From NCBI GenBank assembly GCA_000372185.1, contig AQUA01000001.1, forward strand, positions 30,055-94,054: a stretch of 64,000 bases of DNA, given 5' to 3'. Of this stretch, positions 44,966-52,978 are shown one piece after another. Both the position numbers and the translations under genes were made by a program. The notes under the pieces are model-generated. The model saw only the letters and a program-made list of their open reading frames with translations. It was not told the DNA's origin and did not search any database. Origin of the DNA: an actinobacterium SCGC AAA278-O22. Lineage in GTDB: Bacteria; Actinomycetota; Actinomycetes; Nanopelagicales; Nanopelagicaceae. Position 1 is the first letter of the stretch. Each line of letters starts with the position of its first letter.

Positions 44966-46069
44966 TTGAGCTCTCCATCGATTGCCATTGTTGGAAGTGG
45001 CCCGTCGGGATGCTACCTAGCCCAATATTTGCGCAAAGCTTTCCCTGACTCGCGCATCTCAATCTTCGAGCGCGACCCGGTCCCTTATGGCTTGCTCAGA
45101 TTTGGCGTCGCGCCAGATCACATAGGCACTAAAGCAATTGCTCAACAATTTGAACGACTCTTTAAAAGAGATGGGGTCGAATTTATTGGCAATATGGAAA
45201 TTGGAAAAGATAAATCGCTGCGTGAGTTAAGAAATGAATTCGATATCGTAGTAATTGCAACTGGATTGAATGAAGACCGTTCTTTGGGCATAAGTGGGGA
45301 ATATTTGGAAGGTATCTATAGTGCAGGACGCATAACTAGATTATTGAATTCTCACCCGAACGAAAATAGTGAAGGAATTTTAGTTGGATCAAATATCGCC
45401 ATTATTGGGCAAGGTAATGTGGCAATAGACTTGTTAAGGCTCTCACTATTAGATTCAGAAGAATTGCGATCTTTTGGAGTTACAAGAAAGATTTCTGATT
45501 TGATGGGCAAACAGGACTCGAAAACAATTTCTGTAATCGGTCGTTCGCCCATCGAAAAAGCGAAATTTGATATTACTATGATTAAAGAAATTTCAAAATT
45601 TTCAAATGTTAAATTCACCTCAGATATTGACTACACAAAAATTATCGATGAAGACTCGAAGCAAAGAAGCGAAGCTATTAATTTTTTAGTTACTCATTCC
45701 CCAACCAATGCTAAACGGATTGTAAATTTTTATTTTGGGTGGTCTACACTTTCTTTTTTTGGATCCAATCGAGTGGCTGGTGTTGATTTAGTGTCAAAAC
45801 AGAAGAAAATGAGAATTTCCGTAGATACCGTCTATACCGCGATCGGATTTCAGGAAGCTAAAAGTGCCTCAATAAAGAAATCCGAGCACACTTCAGGGAA
45901 ATTCGATTTGGATCGTGGCTTTCTAGATGATGGCCTCTATTGTGTCGGCTGGTTTAGGCGCGGACCGGTAGGAACTATCCCGGTGAGTCGAGCAGATGCC
46001 AAGCATGTAAGTGACGCCATCTGCAGTGATTACTACTCCAAAATGCAAGGAAAGGTAGAAATTCGTTGA
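44966..46069 (+). CDS. FprA-type NADP:ferredoxin/flavodoxin reductase, short form
   Basis: A 367-residue FAD/NADP oxidoreductase of the adrenodoxin-reductase type. FAD site IAIVGSGPSGCYLAQYLRK, pyridine nucleotide site IIGQGNVAIDLLRL, RSPIEKAKFDI (cf. the GRRGP loop), and the C-terminal VGWFRRGPVGTIPVSRADAKHV. It is about 90 residues shorter than mycobacterial FprA, with sequence lost between the NADP domain and the C-terminus. TTG at 44966 is favoured by AGGGG 8 nt upstream; a GTG 20 codons earlier would reach into the P450 promoter. It overlaps the flavodoxin gene by 4 bp (TTGA). Confidence 0.87.
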   Translation: MSSPSIAIVGSGPSGCYLAQYLRKAFPDSRISIFERDPVPYGLLRFGVAPDHIGTKAIAQQFERLFKRDGVEFIGNMEIGKDKSLRELRNEFDIVVIATGLNEDRSLGISGEYLEGIYSAGRITRLLNSHPNENSEGILVGSNIAIIGQGNVAIDLLRLSLLDSEELRSFGVTRKISDLMGKQDSKTISVIGRSPIEKAKFDITMIKEISKFSNVKFTSDIDYTKIIDEDSKQRSEAINFLVTHSPTNAKRIVNFYFGWSTLSFFGSNRVAGVDLVSKQKKMRISVDTVYTAIGFQEAKSASIKKSEHTSGKFDLDRGFLDDGLYCVGWFRRGPVGTIPVSRADAKHVSDAICSDYYSKMQGKVEIR

Positions 46070-46509
46070 GTAAAAATGTTGTAATTCTATTTGGCACAGA
46101 GTCTGGAAATGCTGAATTTGCAGCGGAAGATATGGCAGCTGTAATTACTGACCGTAAAGTCCAAGTTTTCGACATGTCTGATTTCTCTTCGGAAAATTTC
46201 GAATCGACTAATTTGTATATTCTAATTTGTTCTACACATGGTGAAGGGGATCTTCCCAGTGGTGCAGTGCCATTGTACGAATCGATGAAGTCACTCAAAC
46301 CAGACTTGTCGGATATTGAATATGCAATATTTGGTCTCGGAGATAGTTCATATGAAAATTACAGTAGAGGTAGTGAGCATTTTGATGCTCTTCTAACTTC
46401 ATTGGGAGCGAGTCGCATTGGTGAATATGGTCGACATGATGCACAAACTGGGACACTGCCAAATGAATGTGCAGTGACGTGGACTCAAGAGATTATCGCC
46501 CAGAGTTAG
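46066..46509 (+). CDS. flavodoxin, probable P450 redox partner
   Basis: A 147-residue FMN protein: phosphate loop FGTESGNAE (9-17), first FMN loop CSTHGEGDLPSGA and second loop FGLGDSSYENY, as in flavodoxins and the FMN domain of diflavin reductases (MioC/CPR type). TTG start overlapping the reductase stop (TTGA), with AAGGAAAGG upstream. With the reductase it should carry electrons from NADPH to the divergent P450. The cindoxin/P450cin system is the best known analogue; most actinobacterial P450s use ferredoxins, so this is notable. Confidence 0.88.
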   Translation: MSKNVVILFGTESGNAEFAAEDMAAVITDRKVQVFDMSDFSSENFESTNLYILICSTHGEGDLPSGAVPLYESMKSLKPDLSDIEYAIFGLGDSSYENYSRGSEHFDALLTSLGASRIGEYGRHDAQTGTLPNECAVTWTQEIIAQS

Positions 46510-46512
46510 CCC

Positions 46513-47535
46513 ATGAAAGAGAAGGCACCAAGAAAGTTTAATTCTGCCACAACTATGGCGGACGTAGCTGCCAAGGTTGGAGTATCAAGGCAATTAGTAA
46601 GCTTAGTATTCCGCAATGCGAATGGAGTTAGTCCACAAACAGCATTAAAAATTAGAAAAGCTGCACTCGAACTTGGTTACTCGGCAAACTTGGCTGCGCA
46701 ATCTTTAAGACGCGATGGATCAAAATACATAGGAGTCGCCTATAACTCCTCTCATAGTTCAAGTCACGATTTAATTCCTGCTCTTTACAGAGCCACTGGA
46801 GCTCATGGTTTTCGCTTGGTTTTGAGTATGATCTCAACTAATCATCCTGAAGAACGGGCAATTGAGGAATTAATTGGGCATCGCTGTGACGGTTTAATTT
46901 TAGTATCCAGTGAGCTCTCATCAAAAAGATTGAAAGAAATTTCAGAAAACAGTCCGGTGGTTAGTATAAATCGAAGAGTTTCTGGCCTTCACTGTGGGGT
47001 CGTATCCTCAGATGGCGGTGCGGGAATATTTGAAGCGGTTGAATACTTGACTGAACTAGGACATAAATCCATTGCTTATGTCAGTACTCCTGAAATGATG
47101 GAAAACCAATTCCGTTTGGCTGGATATGAGGCGGCTATGGCTAAGTCAAATCTGATTTCGCAGATTATAGTTATAGAAAGTGGTTATATTGAATCGGCTG
47201 GAGCAATTGCCGGTAGTATTTTAATATCAAAAAAGACAATGCCCTCTGCAGTAGTTTGTAGTAATGACCAAGTAGCATTGGGATTAATCTTAACTCTCGC
47301 TAAAGCAGGTATAAAAATTCCGAAACAGATTTCAGTTATTGGTTTTGACGATACAGTCGCAAAATTCCCATTTTTGGATCTAACGACGGTACATCAGGAT
47401 GCGGTAGAACTGGCAGATGCAGCTATCTCTAATCTAATTTCAAGGATAAATAATGAAAAATCGCCAGCTACTGAAGTACTTACAAGTGCAAAATTGGTTA
47501 TTCGTTCTAGTACCTCAAAACCAAGATCGAATTGA
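46513..47535 (+). CDS. LacI-family transcriptional regulator
   Basis: A 340-residue regulator: HTH TMADVAAKVGVSRQLVSLVFRNANGVSPQTALKIRKAALELGYSANLAAQSLR, sensor domain with VISINRRVSGLHCG and VCSNDQVALGL, ending TSAKLVIRSSTSK. The recognition helix SRQLVSLVF is close to that of the regulator at 34905, which hints at related operators. It follows the flavodoxin stop by 3 bp and overlaps the hydrolase gene by 4 bp, so it is in the P450-reductase operon and probably regulates it. Confidence 0.88.
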   Translation: MKEKAPRKFNSATTMADVAAKVGVSRQLVSLVFRNANGVSPQTALKIRKAALELGYSANLAAQSLRRDGSKYIGVAYNSSHSSSHDLIPALYRATGAHGFRLVLSMISTNHPEERAIEELIGHRCDGLILVSSELSSKRLKEISENSPVVSINRRVSGLHCGVVSSDGGAGIFEAVEYLTELGHKSIAYVSTPEMMENQFRLAGYEAAMAKSNLISQIIVIESGYIESAGAIAGSILISKKTMPSAVVCSNDQVALGLILTLAKAGIKIPKQISVIGFDDTVAKFPFLDLTTVHQDAVELADAAISNLISRINNEKSPATEVLTSAKLVIRSSTSKPRSN

Positions 47536-48632
47536 GTGAAATCATGAATGTTCAAACTATTAACGCGGTGGAAGATCTCTTTTATAAATTGATTCCGGTA
47601 GAAGACCAAGCGCAGCTTGTCATTTATTCCAATGGTAAGAAAGTTGTAGATATCGCAGGTGAGATAGACCAAGATTCAGTCACGGGAATATTTTCAGTAT
47701 CCAAGGCTCTTTGTGCTATTGCTTTAGCAAAATTAGTTGATGAGGAAAAGTTGAATGTGAATGAAAAAGTTTGCCGTTATTGGCCCGAGTTCGCATCTGC
47801 GGGTAAGGATAATATTACTGTTCGTCAGTTACTTAGCCATCAGGCAGGGTTAGTTGAAACTGAAGCTGGATTAACGATTGAGCAGCTTCATACTGATCAT
47901 GAGGCGGCCGCGATGTTAGCTAATACAGCTCCTTTATGGGAACCAGGCAGTGCCTTTGGTTATCATGCTACAACTATCGGAATTTTAATTAGTGAGTTGA
48001 TATTTAGAATAACTGGGATGTCCGTTCAGATTTATTATGAGCGGGAAATTCGAAGTAAATTAAATGCAGATGCCTACCTTGGCCTTCCTTTAAATATTCA
48101 GAACAAGTTTCTACAACCACTCTCTGCAAACCGAGAGTTACCGCCCCCGGCGAAGAATTCCCTTTCGGAAAAAGCTTGGGGGCAATTTGCAACTGCGATG
48201 CGTCGAGCTGGGGGAATTGACACTTTGATTTATACCCCCGAAAGACTCGCGTTTGGCGGGCCAGCTTTTGGGGGCGTAGCAAGTGCTCGCGGACTCGCTG
48301 CTGTCTTCAACTGGGCAACTGGGTTTGGAGAATTTTCATCTGGTGTAAGTTCAAAAACCATTTATGAATTCGCAAATACTCATGTACATGGCTTTGATGT
48401 CGCCCAACTAATCCCAGATCGTCGCCACGGGCTCGTCTTTATGAAGCCAACTAAATCCACACCATTTGGTTCGGCATCAGCATTTGGACATGACGGAGCA
48501 GGAGGATCAATTGTTTTTGCCGATCCTGAGACTAGGATTGTGTTTGCCTATGTTGTTCGTCGATTAACTTTTCCTGGTGGAGTTGACCAAAGAATTTATC
48601 CAATTTTGCAATTAATTCAGTCTGCAAGGTAA
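47532..48632 (+). CDS. serine hydrolase, beta-lactamase/EstB-like
   Basis: A 366-residue beta-lactamase-fold esterase (family VIII): the SxxK nucleophile motif SVSK (about residues 56-59), RQLLSHQAGL, and FGYHATTIG, in which the Tyr of the YxN-type motif is followed by His instead of the usual Ser/Asn. The late FGHDGAGGSIVFADPE corresponds to the HxG motif. The start is TTG overlapping the LacI stop (TTGA) or ATG at 47544. Last gene of the P450-reductase operon, so it may hydrolyse an ester substrate or lactone in the same pathway. Confidence 0.86.
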   Translation: MSEIMNVQTINAVEDLFYKLIPVEDQAQLVIYSNGKKVVDIAGEIDQDSVTGIFSVSKALCAIALAKLVDEEKLNVNEKVCRYWPEFASAGKDNITVRQLLSHQAGLVETEAGLTIEQLHTDHEAAAMLANTAPLWEPGSAFGYHATTIGILISELIFRITGMSVQIYYEREIRSKLNADAYLGLPLNIQNKFLQPLSANRELPPPAKNSLSEKAWGQFATAMRRAGGIDTLIYTPERLAFGGPAFGGVASARGLAAVFNWATGFGEFSSGVSSKTIYEFANTHVHGFDVAQLIPDRRHGLVFMKPTKSTPFGSASAFGHDGAGGSIVFADPETRIVFAYVVRRLTFPGGVDQRIYPILQLIQSAR

Positions 48633-48713
48633 CACTGAATTCAAATTCTGCTTTTTTGTTGGAATTTCAAAGCTATCTATAGATTCAGCATTAATAAGAT
48701 TAAGGGTAATTAC

Positions 48714-48743
48714 TTGACATATCAACTATTTCTGATTTAATTT
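48714..48743 (+). promoter_or_regulatory. promoter-like sequence resembling the PPDK leader
   Basis: TTGACA (48714-48719), an 18-nt spacer and TAATTT (48738-48743) form a plausible sigma-70 promoter. The stretch GACATATCAA...TGATTTAATT...GGCAC shared with 37973-38034 suggests that both promoters derive from one source or share a regulator. Confidence 0.5.
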
Positions 48744-48790
48744 ATCGGTGGCACAAAGGGGAATGAAGGAACTCGATTCCAAAGCGTGGC

Positions 48791-49054
48791 GTGCCTTCCA
48801 CTTATGGGACTCGCACGTACTCTGAGTTCTCTGAATCACCCGAGAGAATTTCTACAAACATTCTTGCTGACCGACTGAAATTACTTACGGCCTTGGGAAT
48901 CATTGAAAGAGTAGATGCTGACCGAAGCGCCCGCAATAATGCATTCCAACTTACTAAGTGCGGGAAGGAACTTCGCAAAGTCCTTGAGGCTCTAGGTAGA
49001 TGGTCTTACGCAAACATGCGAGACCTGCATCCTAAAATTCTAAGTATTGATTAA
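48791..49054 (+). pseudogene. N-terminally truncated HxlR-family regulator
   Basis: The 87 codons encode the C-terminal part of an HxlR-type winged-helix regulator: GTRTYSEFSESPERISTNILADRLKLL, IIERVDADRSARNNAFQLT, LRKVLEALGRWSYANM. Family members are about 110-130 residues; the first ~40, including the invariant CPI...LGDKWTLLILRDL helix, are missing. An in-frame TGA stands nine codons before the GTG. Another frame from ATG 48763 reads MKELDSKAWRAFHLWDSHVL and then stops, vaguely like a MarR N-terminus. The gene is probably a deletion remnant at a recombination junction; the RNase P repeat begins 2 bp after its stop. The 48633-48790 stretch holds only the promoter above. Confidence 0.75.
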
Positions 49055-49055
49055 A

Positions 49056-49080
49056 AAGAAGAGTCGCCCTATAAGCCGGA
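49056..49080. repeat. 25-bp duplicate of the 3' end of rnpB (attachment-site candidate)
   Basis: Bases 49056-49080 are identical, in the same orientation, to 50649-50673, which is the 3' end of the RNase P RNA gene (the strand of helix P1 plus the following GGCTTATAG segment on the minus strand). The flanks differ on both sides. Integration at an RNA gene's 3' end leaves exactly this pattern: intact gene at one end, a short copy of its tail at the other. The 1.57 kb between the copies holds DUF418 and SMR genes but no integrase. Confidence 0.75.
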
Positions 49081-49088
49081 AAGATTAG

Positions 49089-50306
49089 CTAAGCCTTAAT
49101 TGAAAGAATTTTCCAATACGTTATACATCGCCAGACCCACTCAAGTGGTCCATATTTGAACTTATTTAGCCACAGTCCACTCAAGATAACTTGCGCGGCA
49201 TAAAGCAGGACGCTGATTCCTAAGACCTGGAAACCATTTAACTTGAGTGCAAGGCCAAATCCCCATCCATAAGCTAGAAATGTAAGCACCAAAGACTGAG
49301 TTAAATAGTTGGTCAGCGCCATTCTTCCAACCTTTGAAAAGAAGCCATAGATCTTGCGAGTTGGATTCTTGAGGAAAGCCAGAGTTACCGCAGATGCATA
49401 ACCTAAGCAAAGGATCGGGCCAGCTAAATACTGATCTTCAATAATTGCAACGAGTGCACTGACAGTTGGCAGGAACTTGGTTCCCGCAACGATCAGAAAC
49501 ATCAAGGAGAACCCGACAGTTAGACCCCAGAAGCAAACTTTTTTGAGGACCTCAATCTTTTCAGGTAACTGACGGATGAAGTTGCTTCTGCCCAGATAGA
49601 GGCCAATCAAGAACATCGCCAGAACAGTTGGGATTCTTGAAAACAAAAGAGGGGAAAGCTCCAAATACGTGTTTATTCTTTCGCCGATTCCTTCAACAAA
49701 ACTATTCTGCAACAGTGATTTGGTTGCATCTGTATTTGCAAATTCCTTAGCCAGTGATGCATCACTCTTTGCGAAGGTATCGGCTCCAGAAGACGATAAT
49801 CTTGCAATAAGTGTGAAAATGAAGATCGCAAAAACTAATACGCCGGGTACAGCTAGGAGTGATATGACCCATCGTCTTATTCTCACATAGGATGTTTTTC
49901 TGAAAAGTATTAAGAGCGTTCCAGTGATCGCATAGATCACCAAGATGTCTCCATCCCAAAGAAGCACGATGTGTAGCAAGCCAAAAAGCAATAGGCCGGC
50001 CATACGTCGTGAAATACGCGGCAAAAATGAATTTCCCTGTTTTTCAGCGCTTTGAATTTGAATCGCAAAGCCAATTCCAAACAGGAGCGAGAAGAGAGTG
50101 AAGAACTTTGACTCCACAAAGAAGAGGATTAAGTCCTGCAAAGTTCGGTCAGCGAATGGAATGTCCACGGTAAATGCAGGCGTAGATCCCTTTACGGCAA
50201 GGATCGACATCGCATTGATAATTAGTATGCCAGCAAGGGCAAATCCTCTGAGAACATCGAGGACTTGTATACGATCTTGTTTTTCAATAATAACTTCAGT
50301 AGGCAT
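49089..50306 (-). CDS. DUF418 family membrane protein
   Basis: A 405-residue protein with about ten helices. It opens RIQVLDVLRGFALAGILIINAMSI, the standard DUF418 start (D-x-x-R-G-F-A-L-x-G-I-L), has LFSLLFGIGFAIQ and RRMAGLLLFGLLHIVLLWDGDILVIYAITGTLL, and ends with the DUF418 domain GRMALTNYLTQSLVLTFLAYGWG...GPLEWVWRCITYW. Relation to acyltransferase-3-like membrane proteins is suggested; function unknown. It shares one base with the SMR gene upstream and lies between the two rnpB-derived repeats. Confidence 0.85.
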   Translation of the reverse strand: MPTEVIIEKQDRIQVLDVLRGFALAGILIINAMSILAVKGSTPAFTVDIPFADRTLQDLILFFVESKFFTLFSLLFGIGFAIQIQSAEKQGNSFLPRISRRMAGLLLFGLLHIVLLWDGDILVIYAITGTLLILFRKTSYVRIRRWVISLLAVPGVLVFAIFIFTLIARLSSSGADTFAKSDASLAKEFANTDATKSLLQNSFVEGIGERINTYLELSPLLFSRIPTVLAMFLIGLYLGRSNFIRQLPEKIEVLKKVCFWGLTVGFSLMFLIVAGTKFLPTVSALVAIIEDQYLAGPILCLGYASAVTLAFLKNPTRKIYGFFSKVGRMALTNYLTQSLVLTFLAYGWGFGLALKLNGFQVLGISVLLYAAQVILSGLWLNKFKYGPLEWVWRCITYWKILSIKA

Positions 50307-50629
50307 TAGTGAGAGGCTCCACCTAGATTCATCACTACAACTCCAACGATAATGATTGCCATACCAATGATCGTCATTCTTGATAGATGCTGGTCAAAGA
50401 ATATGACTCCACCAATTGCCGCGCCAATGATCCCCACCCCAGACCAGATTGCGTAAGTAATTCCTACATCCAACTTCTTTAAGGAGATAGCCATCAGTGT
50501 AAAAGCTAATGCATACCCAATTAAAACTCCGAGGGAAGGCCATAGTTTACTAAGCCCATCACTCGCCTTTAGTGAGAGTGTGCCTAAAATTTCCGCAGCG
50601 ATTGCGATTGATAAGAGAATCCATGCCAT
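50306..50629 (-). CDS. small multidrug resistance (SMR) family transporter
   Basis: A 107-residue, four-helix proton-coupled exporter of the EmrE/QacE/SugE family. The essential membrane Glu is in AIAAEILGTLSLKASDG (residue about 13), followed by the typical GISYAIWSG-like stretch (DVGITYAIWSGVGIIGAAIGG). It may export quaternary ammonium compounds, guanidinium or polyamines. Its stop overlaps the DUF418 start by one base, so the two form a small operon, both inside the rnpB repeats. Confidence 0.88.
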   Translation of the reverse strand: MAWILLSIAIAAEILGTLSLKASDGLSKLWPSLGVLIGYALAFTLMAISLKKLDVGITYAIWSGVGIIGAAIGGVIFFDQHLSRMTIIGMAIIIVGVVVMNLGGASH

Positions 50630-50651
50630 GGGGAAATTTTAACAAAAGAAG

Positions 50652-51000
50652 AAGAGTCGCCCTATAAGCCGGATCCTGTAGTTCTTTCGAACCGATCACC
50701 ATCCATCTAGATCTGTAATTACTTACAGATTCGAGCAACCTACCCGATAGCTTGCGCGAGCAACGCACTATCTTCTTGGTCTTGCTTCAGGTGGGGTTTA
50801 CATAGCTACGTATATTGCTACACGTACTGGTGGTCTCTTACACCGCCGTTTCACCCTTACCAATATTGCTATTGGCGGTTTACTTTCTGTTGCACTTTCC
50901 CGTGGATTGCTCCAGGTGGGCGTTACCCACCACCTTGCTCTGTGAAGTCCGGACTTTCCTCGGCATATTTCTATGACGCGGTGATCCGGGCGACTCTTCG
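50652..51000 (-). ncRNA. rnpB: RNase P RNA (type A)
   Basis: Catalytic RNA that trims tRNA 5' ends. On the minus strand it begins GAAGAGTCGCCCGG and ends CCGGCTTATAGGGCGACTCTTC, so the two termini form P1. Conserved segments follow in order: GCCGAGGAAAGTCCGGACTTC (first core region; trimmed to 20 nt here), GGTAAGGGTGAAACGGCGGTG with AAGAGACCACCAG, and the 3' CAGGATCCGGCTTATAG. The GTGGGTAACGCCCAC stem is also present. No protein gene overlaps. Its last 25 bp are duplicated at 49056-49080. Confidence 0.93.
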
Positions 51001-51020
51001 TTGCCTAATGGTACGCGAGA

Positions 51021-51899
51021 TTATTTTGCCTTGTCGCGAGTGGCTGTAAGGCTTGAAATAGCTGTAGCAACGAGCGTCACAATAATGACTCCGAGGCTAA
51101 TTTCCAGAGAAATCTCTGGGACATGGACTCCATTGCCGTGGAGAGCTTCGAGAATCATCTTCACTCCAATAAATGCCAAAATAAATGAGAGACCACGAGA
51201 TAAATAGATCAACCGATTGAGCAAACCTTCTAGCAGGAAGTAGAGCTGGCGAAGTCCCATGAGTGCAAAAATATTGGCGGTTGTAACAATATATGCGCTG
51301 TGCGTCAATCCGAAGATTGCCGGAATAGAGTCGAGTGAGAAGACAAGGTTTGCAAGACCCAAAGCAATGAGTGCAATGCTAAAGGTACTTAAGCCCCGCT
51401 TTTTAAGAACGGCAACCACTTTGCCTTCTTCGTATTCAACTTCCTCTTCCTCGTTTATCAATTTATAAGCGGTATAGATAAGGAAGGCACCGAAAGCGTA
51501 GAAGACGCTACTGAAATGTGAGACAACAGTTGCACCCAGTGGGATTAAAAGGCCGCGAATACCGATAGTAAGCAGAATTCCCAGCAATAGCACCAGCTGT
51601 TGCTTCTCTTTCTGCACCTTGAGATTTGCAAGCAGGATGATAAATACAAAGATATTGTCGACCGAGAGTGCGTATTCGGTAAGCCAACCAGCAAAATATT
51701 GTTTCTGAAGTTCATCATTAGCCCAATGCGGCAAGAAGATTCCAAAACCGATGGCAAATCCAACATAGAGCGCTGTCCAGAAGCTTGCTTCAAGAAATGA
51801 AGTGGTCTTATTGCGGCGAAGGATTGCGAATGTGAGGTCAAAGATAATCACGGCTGCAAGGAAGCCGAGGGTGAAGATCCATTCGGTGGTTGTAATCAA
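51021..51899 (-). CDS. TerC family integral membrane protein
   Basis: A 292-residue TerC protein with about nine helices: TEYALSVDNIFVFIIL (about residues 72-87) and NLVFSLDSIPAIFGL (about 182-196) carry the intramembrane Asp residues of the family. Shorter than the paralogue at 9391-10380 and without its extended central loop; the loop here is acidic (NEEEEVEYEEGK). Its start overlaps the RNase H/phosphatase gene by 4 bp, so it lacks its own leader and, unlike the other, is not preceded by a riboswitch. Confidence 0.88.
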   Translation of the reverse strand: MITTTEWIFTLGFLAAVIIFDLTFAILRRNKTTSFLEASFWTALYVGFAIGFGIFLPHWANDELQKQYFAGWLTEYALSVDNIFVFIILLANLKVQKEKQQLVLLLGILLTIGIRGLLIPLGATVVSHFSSVFYAFGAFLIYTAYKLINEEEEVEYEEGKVVAVLKKRGLSTFSIALIALGLANLVFSLDSIPAIFGLTHSAYIVTTANIFALMGLRQLYFLLEGLLNRLIYLSRGLSFILAFIGVKMILEALHGNGVHVPEISLEISLGVIIVTLVATAISSLTATRDKAK

Positions 51900-52978
51900 C
51901 GAAGGTGGCCTCGCTCATTAAATGATCGCAGTGCGCGAAGTCCATCAGAAGGCCAAATGGACACCGAAGAAAGCGAACATGGTGTGGCATCCATGTGAAA
52001 GACAGCATCACTTGGAGCCCCCACGGCAATCTTTGCAGCGGTTTTAATGACGCCATTGTGAGTAACAACAATAATTTTCTTCCCTGGATATTCAGCAACT
52101 AATTTCTCTAAAGCTTCTTCAATTCGAATAGAAGCTTCGTCGTATGACTCTCCCCCAGGTGGTGCATAGGCAGATGAGTTGAGCCAAGCTTGATATTCAT
52201 CTGGCTCTTGCTCGCGCACTTCTTCAATTGCCTTTCCATCCCATGTTCCAAATGAGAGTTCAAACCAAGCTTCATCAAAGATAATTTCAAGGCCGGTCGT
52301 TCGGGCAATTGCTTCGGCCGTTTGTCGCGTGCGCTTGAGAGGCGATGCAATAAGTACTTCGGCGCCTAGTTTTGCGCACTCTTCTGCAACGAGTTCGGCT
52401 TGGTCTAGCCCTTCTTGCATGAGTTCTGGGTCGAGTGAGCCGGTACCTGAAAACTTTCGCTGTGGAGTCAAGATGGTTTCGCCATGGCGGACGAAGTAGA
52501 TAAATGTAGGAATTTCAGCGCTTCGTAAACGATCGGTAAGAAAGTTCTGTTGAATAACAGGAGCTGGCTTATGTGCGCTACCGCCATCGAGTGCTTTATT
52601 AGCAAGGCGATCTGCATGCGAATTCTCGTCACGAGGTATCCATGAGTAAGTAACAAGTGAAGCTGGATGTGCATCGCGACATTGCTTGGCAAGTTCGCGC
52701 ATATCTGCATGCTTAATCTGCCAACGTCCTGACATCTGTTCGACGACCAATTTTGAATCCATCGCAACTTCGACAGTTGCCTGTGCATCTAGCTGATGAA
52801 TGTGAGAAAGCCCAGCAAGAAGCCCGTTGTATTCAGCAACATTATTAGTTGCTACTCCGATTACATCAAAGAGTTCAGCAACAATCTTTCCGCCTTCGGA
52901 GACAACAGCGCCATACCCTGCTGGCCCTGGATTTCCTCGCGAGCCTCCATCGGCTGTGAGTTTGAAGTGTCGTGCCAT
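51896..52978 (-). CDS. bifunctional RNase H / acid phosphatase (histidine phosphatase)
   Basis: A 360-residue fusion. Residues 1-135 are a type I RNase H domain: FKLTADGGSRGNPGPAGYGAVV (first Asp), NVAEYNGLLAGL (Glu), VAMDSKLVVEQM (Asp), RDENSHADRLANKAL (last Asp). Residues about 158-360 are a phosphoglycerate-mutase-like phosphatase: YFVRHGET, SPLKRTRQTAEAIA, VVTHNGVIKTA. This architecture and the adjacent zinc-ribbon gene match Mycobacterium Rv2228c-Rv2229c, where the C-terminal domain is an alpha-ribazole phosphatase (CobC-like). One-base overlap with the zinc-ribbon gene. Confidence 0.93.
   Translation of the reverse strand: MARHFKLTADGGSRGNPGPAGYGAVVSEGGKIVAELFDVIGVATNNVAEYNGLLAGLSHIHQLDAQATVEVAMDSKLVVEQMSGRWQIKHADMRELAKQCRDAHPASLVTYSWIPRDENSHADRLANKALDGGSAHKPAPVIQQNFLTDRLRSAEIPTFIYFVRHGETILTPQRKFSGTGSLDPELMQEGLDQAELVAEECAKLGAEVLIASPLKRTRQTAEAIARTTGLEIIFDEAWFELSFGTWDGKAIEEVREQEPDEYQAWLNSSAYAPPGGESYDEASIRIEEALEKLVAEYPGKKIIVVTHNGVIKTAAKIAVGAPSDAVFHMDATPCSLSSVSIWPSDGLRALRSFNERGHLR

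Noticed and set aside
49056..49080. A second RNase P RNA gene
   Set aside because: Only 25 bp match; none of the core conserved segments occur nearby.
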